This document shows positions 1 through 7,786 of a stretch of 22,329 nucleotides of DNA, piece by piece. Location of the stretch: positions 1 through 22,329 of the forward strand of contig DLBD01000046.1 of NCBI GenBank assembly GCA_002494125.1, given 5' to 3'. The stretch comes from Ruminococcaceae bacterium UBA7030. Its GTDB lineage: Bacteria; Bacillota; Clostridia; Oscillospirales; Acutalibacteraceae. A program made the translations under genes and the position numbers. Below the pieces are notes generated by a model that worked only from the letters and a program-made list of their open reading frames with translations, had not been told where the DNA came from and made no database searches. Position 1 is the first letter of the stretch, and the number at the start of each line of letters is the position of its first letter.

Positions 1-1001
1 GAGTTTACGGCTTTAACAAGATTTGCAACAAGCTCGTTTACCTCGATTGTGCAAACGCTTAAAAGGTCGGTATCAGTCGGGAAATTATCATCACCAACGA
101 CGCCCGTAAGTTCGCTTGCGGTTTTACCCTTTGCAAAGTCTTCAAGGCCTTTAACCTGTTCAAACCATTCAGAATTAATTGACGAAGCGGCTTTAAGCCC
201 GTACTGAATACCAAGCTGCTTTTTAGTACTATAAACACCAGGGAACTCCTTGAACTCACCGTCGAGAATAGTTACGCTGCCCTCCGACTCGTCTAATACA
301 CACGAAGTAATAACGCCTTTTTTGTCAACCGTTACGGCTGCATACTGCATTCGGTATGACAAAATATCCTTTTCCTCATCAGTGTTTTCAACATTCTGCG
401 CACTGATTGAAAGCTTAAGCGTATCGTTACTTTGTGCGTCAAGTGCCTTTGCGCCTGCCACAGCCTGAGTAATTGCTTTAACCTCTGTTTTAACATTTAT
501 GTCGCACTCCTTAAGAAGCGACTCATCTTTAGTGATTCCTGAAAAATAGTCAAAGCTTTCGTTAATCTCATCGGCGGTTTTACCCTTGCAAAACTCCTCA
601 AGAGCGACTATCTGCTCAGTTTTACTTTTACCCGTTTCGCTTTCGATATCCGGTTTGTAAGCGTTTCCAAGCTCTTTTGCACTTTTAAGCTCTGTAACAA
701 CTCCGCCGTTACCTTCAAGGTCGGAATTTATTTCCATAATATCAACCTTGACGTCAATAACCTTTCCGTCCTCGTCAACAAGAACCGCAGCAGCGGTGGA
801 GATAAACATACGCTTTGTTACCGAGTCGGTTTCAACCTCGTCAGTTCTTATCTCGCTTATAACGGAAAGCCCTGTCCTTACTGCGTTTGGATTATCCTCA
901 GGATTATCATATTCAGGGATATCTCTTTTCGAGCAGGAAGCGAAGGATATGCATATAATCGCCGCAATAATAACGGCTAAAATTTTGCTGAATTTTTTCA
1001 T
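1..1001 (-). CDS. Rnf-operon lipoprotein with duplicated domain (3' end outside window)
   Basis: I do not recognise a named family. The reading frame is open from an ATG at 1001 down to the left edge (333 codons seen, no stop), so the C-terminus is missing. It starts with a lipoprotein signal: Lys-rich N-terminus, hydrophobic stretch at about residues 7-20, then a lipobox-like FASC with the lipidated Cys at 23, so the product should sit on the outer face of the membrane. The rest is two copies of a domain of about 140 residues (about 44-184 and 195-332). Each has a beta-rich front half with a D-x-(D/K)-G-K/G-V-I turn, a K-x-LG-x-Y segment, and an (E/D)-x-(F/A)-x-KGKTA-(D/S)-E motif. It begins 4 bases after the rnfB stop, so it is co-transcribed with the Rnf genes. 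A role as an extracytoplasmic Rnf partner is only an inference from position. Confidence 0.8.
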   Translation of the reverse strand, partial: MKKFSKILAVIIAAIICISFASCSKRDIPEYDNPEDNPNAVRTGLSVISEIRTDEVETDSVTKRMFISTAAAVLVDEDGKVIDVKVDIMEINSDLEGNGGVVTELKSAKELGNAYKPDIESETGKSKTEQIVALEEFCKGKTADEINESFDYFSGITKDESLLKECDINVKTEVKAITQAVAGAKALDAQSNDTLKLSISAQNVENTDEEKDILSYRMQYAAVTVDKKGVITSCVLDESEGSVTILDGEFKEFPGVYSTKKQLGIQYGLKAASSINSEWFEQVKGLEDFAKGKTASELTGVVGDDNFPTDTDLLSVCTIEVNELVANLVKAVN

Positions 1002-1005
1002 ACTA

Positions 1006-1809
1006 TCAACCGTAAACCTTAATAATCTTTCTCGGGCACTTTTCAACACACGCACCGCATTCGGTACATTTTTCGTAATTGATAACTGCGATGTTGTTCT
1101 TGAATTCAATAGCGTCATTCGGGCAGTTCTTCGCACAAAGACCGCAACCTATGCAGCCCGCAGTGCAGGCGTTTTTAACTTCAAGTCCCCTTGCAAGCGA
1201 AGCACACTGAACACGGTGCTTACTGTTTGCAGGGATAAGCTCAATAAGGTCGTGCGGACAAACACGAAGGCATTTTCCGCATGCAACGCAAAGGCTTTCG
1301 TCGACTACTGCCTTGCGGTTAATAATTCTTATAGCCTGCTGGTCGCAAACTCTTGCGCACGAACCGAAGCCGAGGCAACCGTACTTACAGGCATAAGGAC
1401 TTGAGCCCGGCATCTTGTCTGCATAAATACAGCTGTCGATACCAAAGTAGTTATATTCAACCTCTCTCTTATCGCTTGTGCCGTCACATTTCACATAAGC
1501 GACCATACGGGTCATTTCGCCAACCTCAACGCCCATAATCTCGCCTATCTTCTGCGCAACACTTGCGCCGCCGACAGGACAAGCCGAGACCTCGGCATTT
1601 CCCTTTGCAATAGCCTCGGCACAGGCATCACAGCCCGCAAAGCCGCAGCCGCCGCAGTTACTGCCCGGAAGCACCTCTCTTATAGCTTCTTCCCTTTCAT
1701 CAATATCAACATGAAAAACCTTTTCGGCAACCGAAAGGATAATGCCGACAATAATTCCTATAACACCTACTACCGCAACTGCGATAATAACCTCGTTAAA
1801 ATTAATCAT
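1006..1809 (-). CDS. rnfB: Rnf complex subunit B (ferredoxin-type electron-input subunit)
   Basis: RnfB, 267 aa, is the Fe-S subunit that accepts electrons from reduced ferredoxin in the ferredoxin:NAD+ oxidoreductase complex. The N-terminal helix (about residues 5-27) anchors it. Next is the Fe4S domain with Cys 52, 55, 60 and 77 (GSNCGGCGFAGC), then a Cys-rich region (127, 141, 145, 151, 155) and ferredoxin-type CxxCxxCxxxCP clusters at 174-184, 219-229 and 248-258. Length and domain order match clostridial RnfB. It follows rnfA after a 12-base gap and precedes the lipoprotein gene by 4 bases. Being last of the six rnf genes agrees with the clostridial order C-D-G-E-A-B. Confidence 0.97.
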   Translation of the reverse strand: MINFNEVIIAVAVVGVIGIIVGIILSVAEKVFHVDIDEREEAIREVLPGSNCGGCGFAGCDACAEAIAKGNAEVSACPVGGASVAQKIGEIMGVEVGEMTRMVAYVKCDGTSDKREVEYNYFGIDSCIYADKMPGSSPYACKYGCLGFGSCARVCDQQAIRIINRKAVVDESLCVACGKCLRVCPHDLIELIPANSKHRVQCASLARGLEVKNACTAGCIGCGLCAKNCPNDAIEFKNNIAVINYEKCTECGACVEKCPRKIIKVYG

Positions 1810-1821
1810 TATGACACCTCC

Positions 1822-2400
1822 TTAAGCGAATGTGCTAAAGCCGAAGAAGGCCATTGACATAAGACATGCTGTAAGAAGAACCGCCGGCGTACCCTTGAAG
1901 GATGGGAGAAAATCATTTTTCTCTGTTCTCTCACGGATTGACGCCATAATGACAATAGCGATTGTAAATCCGATTGCAGTACCGACACCTGATACAACAC
2001 TTGTTACAAAATTATATTCCTTTTGAACATTTGTAAGCGCAACTCCAAGCACAGCGCAGTTTGTCGTGATAAGAGGAAGATATACGCCAAGCGCACGGTA
2101 AAGCGACGGCGAAGCCTTCTTGAGAAACGACTCAACAAGCTGAACAAGGAATGCAATTACAAGAATAAATACTATCGTCTTAAGATACACAAGATCGAAT
2201 TTTTCAAGAATATATGTATAAATAAGACTTGTTACTGCGGAGGCAAGAGTTATTACGAAGATTACCGCACCGCCCATACCTGCCGCGGTTTTTACATTTT
2301 TAGAAACGCCTAAGAAGGGACAAATTCCAAGAAACTGGCTTAATACAACATTGTTGATAAGCGCTGTTGTAATAAGAACTAAAAATAAAGTATTAGCCAT
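1822..2400 (-). CDS. rnfA: Rnf complex membrane subunit A
   Basis: RnfA, 192 aa, is an integral membrane subunit with about six hydrophobic helices. Together with RnfE it forms the inverted-repeat membrane core that carries electrons across the bilayer; in characterised complexes a [2Fe-2S] cluster is held between the two by conserved cysteines. The matching residues are visible: Cys27 in LSQFLGICPFLG and Cys115 in ITTNCAVLG. The start overlaps the end of rnfE by 8 bases, indicating translational coupling. It is homologous to RnfE and to NqrD/E, but the full rnf gene order rules out an Nqr assignment. Confidence 0.97.
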   Translation of the reverse strand: MANTLFLVLITTALINNVVLSQFLGICPFLGVSKNVKTAAGMGGAVIFVITLASAVTSLIYTYILEKFDLVYLKTIVFILVIAFLVQLVESFLKKASPSLYRALGVYLPLITTNCAVLGVALTNVQKEYNFVTSVVSGVGTAIGFTIAIVIMASIRERTEKNDFLPSFKGTPAVLLTACLMSMAFFGFSTFA

Positions 2401-3067
2401 TATTCTCTTCCTCCTTCATCGGACATTCAGCGCAATTTCCGTCGCAGCCGCCGTTTGATTTTACATGGCGGTTTGCGCCTTTGAGCTTGAGCTTGTTCTG
2501 AATTGCAGTAAGAAATGCAAGAACAAGAAAAGCTCCCGGCGCCATAACGAACATTGACACAGGCTTATAAGCCGACGGCATAATCTGAATATCAAATACC
2601 GTGCCGTTGCCGATAAGCTCTCTGACGATACCGATTATAACCAGACCGACCGTGAAGCCGAGGCCGATACCAATACCGTCAAATATTGAAAGAAGCGGAT
2701 TGTTCTTTGAAGCGTATGACTCCGCTCTTCCGAGAATAATACAGTTTACAACAATAAGCGGAATGTAAATTCCGAGACTTTCATAAAGCGAAAGCGCATA
2801 TGCGTGCATAAGCATCTCGACGATTGTTACAAACGATGCGATGATTACGATATAAACAGGAACACGAACGCCCTGCGGAATAACCTTGCGAAGAAGTGAG
2901 ATAAGAAGGTTTGACATAACCAAAACCACCATAGTCGCAAGTCCCATACCAAAACCGTTTTTAGCAGACGTTGTTACCGCAAGAGTGGGGCACATACCGA
3001 GCATTAAAACAAAGGTAGGATTTTCCTTGACAATACCGTTATAAAGTCTTTCTAAAATACCCTTCAT
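2393..3067 (-). CDS. rnfE: Rnf complex membrane subunit E
   Basis: RnfE, 224 aa, is the membrane partner of RnfA. Hydrophobic helices fill about residues 18-195, with the conserved Cys26 (LMLGMCPTLA) and Cys109 (LIVVNCIILG) that are expected to help ligate the membrane [2Fe-2S] cluster. Beyond the last helix is a polar tail of about 30 residues ending in C208-x3-C212-x2-C215-P followed by acidic residues; this looks like a metal-binding or redox tail and is not part of the conserved core. The gene lies 4 bases after rnfG and overlaps rnfA by 8 bases. Confidence 0.96.
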   Translation of the reverse strand: MKGILERLYNGIVKENPTFVLMLGMCPTLAVTTSAKNGFGMGLATMVVLVMSNLLISLLRKVIPQGVRVPVYIVIIASFVTIVEMLMHAYALSLYESLGIYIPLIVVNCIILGRAESYASKNNPLLSIFDGIGIGLGFTVGLVIIGIVRELIGNGTVFDIQIMPSAYKPVSMFVMAPGAFLVLAFLTAIQNKLKLKGANRHVKSNGGCDGNCAECPMKEEENNG

Positions 3068-3071
3068 TTTA

Positions 3072-3692
3072 TCACTCTCCCCTCTCTGCTAAGCAGTTAT
3101 TATAAAAAACTGTTGCGGCATTTACTGCATCCTGAATTGCAGTTGATGTAATTGTAGCGCCGCTGATTGCGTCAAACTGATTTTCGTCAGCCGTACCCTC
3201 TTTAATAAATTCAAGGGTTCCTGCATTCTTGCCTGCAAACTGAGCCTCAAAACCGTTTTTCTTACAGTTTGCGCCAAAGCCCGGTGTTTCGCTGTTTTTA
3301 ACGACCTCAAGACCGGTAAGCTTGCCGTCCTTAATGCCAACCGCAATCTGAACCTCTCCGCCATAGCCTTGCATACTGCTTGATGACACGACATAGCCCT
3401 CAACCTTGCCGCTTTCATCAACAACTGCCAATGCATTATTTATTACGCAGCCGCTTATGCCTGAATCCGAAATAACAGACTGTGACTGCTCTATAAGCTG
3501 AGTCTCGTCGTCAAGCTCCTTAAAATCATAAGCGTCGGAATAAACATTCCTGTATGACGCATTTCTTGCGTCAATCTCTGCCTGAGCGATTGAATCTCTC
3601 GTAACCTGATTTACCATAGCGAGCGAAAATACCGCTATAACGGCAACAAGGAAAAGAACAAGAGTATTAGTGATTAATTTTGACTTTTTCAT
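3072..3692 (-). CDS. rnfG: Rnf complex flavoprotein subunit G
   Basis: RnfG, 206 aa, is an extracytoplasmic subunit with one N-terminal membrane helix (about residues 8-28) and an FMN-binding domain. The flavinylation motif D-x-x-S-G-A-T is at 174-180 (DAISGAT), so Thr180 is the likely site for phosphoester-linked FMN added by the ApbE transferase. The FMN-domain signature GxGGE at about 109-113 and the ETPGFGA loop at 135-141 are present. Its ATG overlaps the rnfD stop by one base (TAATG). No apbE gene is in the window, so the flavin transferase must be encoded elsewhere. Confidence 0.96.
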   Translation of the reverse strand: MKKSKLITNTLVLFLVAVIAVFSLAMVNQVTRDSIAQAEIDARNASYRNVYSDAYDFKELDDETQLIEQSQSVISDSGISGCVINNALAVVDESGKVEGYVVSSSSMQGYGGEVQIAVGIKDGKLTGLEVVKNSETPGFGANCKKNGFEAQFAGKNAGTLEFIKEGTADENQFDAISGATITSTAIQDAVNAATVFYNNCLAERGE

Positions 3693-4633
3693 TATTTGCT
3701 CTCTCCTTTCGCTTTTTCATTACCGAAAGCCTTCGGAAGAGTAAACTTCTCAATCATCGGTACAAGGAGATTTGAGAAAATAATTGCGTACGACACGCCC
3801 TCTGCCGCTTTTCCGAGAACACGGAAAAGCGCAGTAAGAATGCCGAGCACAATACCATAAATATATTGTCCCTTAATTGTAATAGGACTTGTAACATAAT
3901 CGGTTGCCATAAATACTGCGCCTGAAAGAAGGCCGCCGGTAATAATGTTGCCGACAACAAATTCAGGTGTAACATTACCGCCTTTAGCAAATGTGATAAG
4001 AGTGATAAACACGATAGCGGATACGACATATGTACAAGGTATTCTTGCGGTGATAACCTTTCTTGCAAGAAGGTATACAAAGCCGATTAATATAGCAACA
4101 GCCGAAACCTCGCCTATACAACCTGCCTGCTTTCCTATAAAAGCGGAAAGAAGGTCGATGCTTTCTCCTGCCTTAAGCTGTGCAAGAGGTGTTGCACCCG
4201 AATATAAATCCGTTTTGAAATTTGTCATAGCTTCGCCGAAGGAAATTACGAGGAAGCATCTTCCGGCAAGCGCAGGATTCATAAAATTCTGACCAAGTCC
4301 GCCGAAAAGCATCTTTGCAACAACGATTGCAAAAACGCCGCCAAGAACAGGTATATACCACGAAACCGTCGAGGGAAGATTTAGCGCAAGAATCATACCC
4401 GTTACAAGCGCACTCCCGTCAAATACGGTTATCTCTTTTTTCAGAAGCAGCTCAAAAAGCGCTTCACTTGCAATACAGCTTGCAATACTTAACACAATTA
4501 CAAAAAGTGCGTTAAGCCCGAAATTGTAAACGCCGAAAGCAAGCGTCGGCACAAGAGCAATCGCAACGTCAAGCATAAGCTTTTGAGTCGAAGTCTTTGA
4601 CCTTATGTGAGGAGAAACAGAAACATTATACAT
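3692..4633 (-). CDS. rnfD: Rnf complex membrane flavoprotein subunit D
   Basis: RnfD, 313 aa, is a polytopic membrane subunit of the NqrB/RnfD family, thought to take part in ion translocation. It has about eight or more hydrophobic segments and the typical FDGSALVTGMILALNLP region at 71-87. A flavinylation motif D-L-Y-S-G-A-T is at 142-148, with Thr148 the likely FMN-linked residue. The family motif GGLGQNFMNPALAGR is at 111-125. It overlaps rnfC and rnfG by one base at each end (TAATG), so translation of C, D and G is tightly coupled. Confidence 0.97.
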   Translation of the reverse strand: MYNVSVSPHIRSKTSTQKLMLDVAIALVPTLAFGVYNFGLNALFVIVLSIASCIASEALFELLLKKEITVFDGSALVTGMILALNLPSTVSWYIPVLGGVFAIVVAKMLFGGLGQNFMNPALAGRCFLVISFGEAMTNFKTDLYSGATPLAQLKAGESIDLLSAFIGKQAGCIGEVSAVAILIGFVYLLARKVITARIPCTYVVSAIVFITLITFAKGGNVTPEFVVGNIITGGLLSGAVFMATDYVTSPITIKGQYIYGIVLGILTALFRVLGKAAEGVSYAIIFSNLLVPMIEKFTLPKAFGNEKAKGESK

Positions 4634-5970
4634 TATTTACTTTCCTCCTTTTCCTTTGCTTTCTTTTCACGAAGCTGAATTTTGCCAAGCTTAAACATCT
4701 GAGTTAGCGGAATTTTAGCAGGACAGCCGTATGTACAGCAGCCGCATTCAATACATTCCATACCGCTTAACTTTTCGAAAGCGTCGATGTTGTTTTCCTT
4801 TACAGCTCTGCCCATCATCTGAGGCACAAGAAACTGAGGACAAACCGCAACGCACTTTCCGCAGCGGATACAATGCGTTTCCTTAAGATGAGCAACTTCG
4901 TCCTTCGTATATGCAAGAATCGATGAAGAGGTTTTAATTACAGGAACATCAAGCGAGCTCATCGCCATGCCCATCATAGGACCGCCCGAAATGAATTTTT
5001 CAACACTTTCCTTTGCGCCGCCGCCACACTCAAGAACATAACTATGGCTTACGCCGAGCGGCACATCGAGATTACACGGTGAATTAACTGCGTCACCCGT
5101 AACCGTCATAACCTTATGAATGAGAGGCATATTGAGATAAACCGCCTCATAAATCGCAATAGTGCTTGCCACGTTTACAACGACTACGTTCATATCGGCA
5201 GGAAGCATTTTTGAATTAATTCTTCTTCCCGTTACTGCATAAATAAGCTGCCTTTCACCGCCCTGAGGATATTTTGTTTTAAGCGGCATAACCTCTATGT
5301 TTTTCTTGTCGCTGACCTTTTGAGAAAGAAGCTTTATTGCCTCGGGCTTGTTGTTTTCAATACCAATAACGGCTTTTGCCGACGGAAGAGCCTTGAGAAG
5401 AGCCTCAATGCCCTTAACAAGATCATCGCTTCTTTCAAGCATAAGACGGTAGTCTGAGGTTAGATAAGGCTCACACTCCGCACCGTTTATAATAACAGTA
5501 TCAATTTCGCCGGCATTTTTCGGCGCAATCTTAACTCCGGAGGGGAAGCCGGCGCCGCCGAGTCCTACGATACCTGACTTTGTCACGATATCAACGATAT
5601 CCTTTGAAGTAAGCGAGGATATATCCCTCTCCTCTCCAAAGCCGTCGACAGTTTCGTATTCGCCGTCATTTTCAATAACGATACAGTCCACGGTATTACC
5701 GTTAGCGAGCTTTCTTTTTTCAGCCTTTTTAACCGTACCTGAAACAGATGAGAAGACAGGTGAGGAAATAAATCCTCCCGCTTCTGCAATCATCTGTCCT
5801 TTAAGCACCCTGTCGCCGAAAGCAACAATCGGCTTTGCAGGTGCGCCTATATGCTGTGAAAGCGGAAACACCATAAGCTCCTGCGCTTCAATCCTTTTGA
5901 TTGGGACATCCTTTGCATAGTCCTTGCCATCAAAGGGATGAATACCGCGCTTGAACGATTTTTTCGCCAT
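4633..5970 (-). CDS. rnfC: Rnf complex subunit C (NADH/FMN and Fe-S subunit)
   Basis: RnfC, 445 aa, is the peripheral cytoplasmic subunit that exchanges electrons with NAD(H). The N-terminus has the family signature FKRGIHPFDGK (6-16), followed by a barrel-sandwich region and a nucleotide/FMN-binding glycine loop GLGGAGFPSG at 136-145. Two [4Fe-4S] motifs close the protein: Cys 367/370/373/377 and Cys 406/409/412/416. I chose the ATG at 5970 because AAGGA lies 8 bases before it; an in-frame ATG at 5979 sits directly against the Shine-Dalgarno. The tail is Lys/Glu-rich, with no long RnfC repeat extension as in E. coli RsxC. It is the first gene of the operon, behind the promoter at 6007-6035. 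Confidence 0.97.
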   Translation of the reverse strand: MAKKSFKRGIHPFDGKDYAKDVPIKRIEAQELMVFPLSQHIGAPAKPIVAFGDRVLKGQMIAEAGGFISSPVFSSVSGTVKKAEKRKLANGNTVDCIVIENDGEYETVDGFGEERDISSLTSKDIVDIVTKSGIVGLGGAGFPSGVKIAPKNAGEIDTVIINGAECEPYLTSDYRLMLERSDDLVKGIEALLKALPSAKAVIGIENNKPEAIKLLSQKVSDKKNIEVMPLKTKYPQGGERQLIYAVTGRRINSKMLPADMNVVVVNVASTIAIYEAVYLNMPLIHKVMTVTGDAVNSPCNLDVPLGVSHSYVLECGGGAKESVEKFISGGPMMGMAMSSLDVPVIKTSSSILAYTKDEVAHLKETHCIRCGKCVAVCPQFLVPQMMGRAVKENNIDAFEKLSGMECIECGCCTYGCPAKIPLTQMFKLGKIQLREKKAKEKEESK

Positions 5971-6006
5971 ATACTCCATCCTTTCAAAGATAATTCTATA
6001 AATATC

Positions 6007-6035
6007 ATTTTAACATAAGTATTTGTATTATTCAA
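6007..6035 (-). promoter_or_regulatory. Sigma-A promoter of the rnf operon
   Basis: On the minus strand, TTGAAT (6030-6035) and TAAAAT (6007-6012) are separated by exactly 17 bases. The expected transcript start is near 6000, about 30 bases upstream of the rnfC ATG. The region is AT-rich and shows no long leader or riboswitch. Confidence 0.65.
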
Positions 6036-6078
6036 TATAATTTATAATTATTAAATTACTATTTTTATACAGATTATA

Positions 6079-6111
6079 TAAAAATGAACGGATATGGTAA
6101 TCCGTTCATTT
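6079..6111 (-). terminator. Terminator of ybaK
   Basis: A perfect 12-bp stem (6082-6093 with 6100-6111) and a 6-base loop, followed on the minus strand by a T-rich run. The ybaK TGA lies inside the upstream arm, so the stop codon and terminator overlap. Confidence 0.85.
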
Positions 6112-6582
6112 AATTATATCTGCATATTGAATTTTTATAACCCTTTCAAGATCTTTCGGGCTAAGTCTTACCTGGCGACCGACTTTCCCTGCGGAAAACA
6201 TTATTTTATCAAAATCCTTTGCAGATATGTTTATTGTAGTAACAAACTGCTTTTTCATACCTATCGGCGAGCATCCGCCGTGGATGTATCCCGTAAGCGG
6301 AAGAAGTTCTTTTTGCGGTATCATTTCAATGTCCTTTTCACCTACTGCCTTCGCTGCTTTTTTAAGGTCAAGTTCATTTTCACTCGGCACCATAAAAACA
6401 TAGTGTTCCTTTGACCTGCCGACAGTTACAAGGGTTTTGAAAAGCATATCGGGTTTTTCTCCGATTGAAAGTGCAATGTCAACAGCACTTGTCTTTGCAT
6501 TATCGTATGCGTAATGCTCATATTCAATCTTTCTTTGGTCAAGAATTCGCATTACGTTTGTTTTATCTTCTTTTTTACCCAT
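6106..6582 (-). CDS. ybaK: YbaK/EbsC-family Cys-tRNA(Pro) deacylase
   Basis: A 158-aa member of the YbaK/ProX editing family, which hydrolyses mischarged Cys-tRNA(Pro) in trans after prolyl-tRNA synthetase errors. Family marks: TNVMRILDQ at 8-16, the invariant Lys49 in the LFKTL motif (counterpart of the catalytic Lys of Haemophilus/E. coli YbaK), GYIHGGCSPIGMKK at 98-111, and SAGKVGRQ at 130-137. Length is normal for the family. The start has GAGG upstream. It sits directly behind the terminator of the hydrolase gene, with only about 10 bases between that stem and the start, so there is no free room for a separate promoter. It could instead be called a generic aminoacyl-tRNA deacylase, since specificity cannot be read from sequence alone. 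Confidence 0.92.
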   Translation of the reverse strand: MGKKEDKTNVMRILDQRKIEYEHYAYDNAKTSAVDIALSIGEKPDMLFKTLVTVGRSKEHYVFMVPSENELDLKKAAKAVGEKDIEMIPQKELLPLTGYIHGGCSPIGMKKQFVTTINISAKDFDKIMFSAGKVGRQVRLSPKDLERVIKIQYADIIK

Positions 6583-6591
6583 AACGCCTCA

Positions 6592-6619
6592 CAAAAAAGG
6601 AGGGATATTCCCTCCTTTT
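6592..6619 (-). terminator. Terminator of the zinc-ribbon/hydrolase operon
   Basis: A 10-bp perfect stem (6595-6604 with 6610-6619) with a 5-base loop, followed on the minus strand by a run of six T. It begins 7 bases past the hydrolase stop and lies immediately upstream of the ybaK ribosome binding site. Confidence 0.85.
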
Positions 6620-6625
6620 GTAATA

Positions 6626-7768
6626 TTATTTTGTGTTAGCTTTGAAGAAAGCTATCTCGTTTTCTATACATTTCTGTCCCGCTTCCTCAAACGGCTCAAT
6701 TACTGCAAATACATGTGGCTGAGACTTACCGTCAAGTTCCTTTCCGTAATCGTCGAGTTGGTAAACGAAGTCTCTGTCTTCAAGGTCTTTTGCTGCCCTG
6801 TTCGTCTGACCGTGCGCCATCATATCACCGCTGCTTGTAACAAGGTATATCGGGGGAAGATCCGTGCTTTCAACCTCGTCAAGAAGCTTGTCAAAGTCCA
6901 TATAATCAGCGGTTGGCTTGCTCTTATAATCACTACCCCAGCAAACTGCCGTATAGAGATTGAGCGGTCCGCAGTCCCTCATATAAGCGACAGGCGATGT
7001 CATAAGAGAAGCATTTATTTCAAGCTGCGGGTCAACAACGTCAAATGTTTCGCGAAGATCGGGAGAATTCAGAAGAACCGTTGCATAACCGCAAAGCTGT
7101 CCTCCTGCGGAGTCGCCTGTGAGAAATACGTTGTTTTCATCGCAGGGATAATTTGCCATATTTTTCTTAATCCAGTCAAGAGCCATAAATACATCCTGCA
7201 ACTGCTCGTTGACAGTAACATCAGGCACAAGACGATAGCTCATATTGAAAACTACATACCCGTTTTTAGCAAGCTCCATACAGTAATACTTGTTGATACC
7301 CTTGTCGCCATAAAGCCATCCGCCGCCGTGAATGTCAATTATAACGGGAAGCTTTGTGCCTTCAGGTGTGTTTTCAGGATAATATACGTCAAGCTTATGA
7401 TAAACATTACCGTCATCTATGTAATAGATATCATCAAATTCCTTGATATTTTCAGGCGGCGTCTGTCTTTCAATTCGGCTTTCATCACCGTCGGCAATGA
7501 AGCGCCATACCATCTGCATAATCTTAATTACTGCATCTTTTTCAAGGCCTTGTGTTGTGTCGGACTTATAGTCAATATTTTCAGATGTAACCATACCGCC
7601 TACAGGTCTGAAGTTGTCGGCATTTTCATCAACAGGCTTTGTTGTAAGCTCTATAAACACTGCGCTTACAATCGCAAGAACAACAAGCACAATAACTATT
7701 ATAAGACACACCTTTTTGCCCTTGCCCTTCTTCTGCACTTTTTCTGTTTTTTCTTTAGTTTTAGGCAT
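6626..7768 (-). CDS. Membrane-anchored alpha/beta hydrolase (esterase/lipase, HSL-like)
   Basis: A 380-aa alpha/beta-hydrolase fold-3 type esterase. The N-terminus is a Lys-rich cytoplasmic stretch followed by one strong membrane helix (about 19-39), so the catalytic domain should be outside the cell. The oxyanion-hole motif HGGGW is at 147-151; the nucleophile elbow GDSAGG is at 218-223 with Ser220; Asp315 (SSGDMMAHG) and His352 (QPHVF) complete a plausible triad. This architecture is shared by carboxylesterases and BD-FAE-type carbohydrate esterases; the substrate cannot be assigned. It starts 18 bases after the zinc-ribbon gene behind GGAGG, and a terminator follows, so the two genes form a two-gene operon. 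Confidence 0.9.
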   Translation of the reverse strand: MPKTKEKTEKVQKKGKGKKVCLIIVIVLVVLAIVSAVFIELTTKPVDENADNFRPVGGMVTSENIDYKSDTTQGLEKDAVIKIMQMVWRFIADGDESRIERQTPPENIKEFDDIYYIDDGNVYHKLDVYYPENTPEGTKLPVIIDIHGGGWLYGDKGINKYYCMELAKNGYVVFNMSYRLVPDVTVNEQLQDVFMALDWIKKNMANYPCDENNVFLTGDSAGGQLCGYATVLLNSPDLRETFDVVDPQLEINASLMTSPVAYMRDCGPLNLYTAVCWGSDYKSKPTADYMDFDKLLDEVESTDLPPIYLVTSSGDMMAHGQTNRAAKDLEDRDFVYQLDDYGKELDGKSQPHVFAVIEPFEEAGQKCIENEIAFFKANTK

Positions 7769-7786
7769 AATTATCTACCTCCGAAA

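Noticed and set aside
748..1404. 218-codon plus-strand frame
   Set aside because: It is antisense to rnfB and the lipoprotein gene, both of which are strongly supported.
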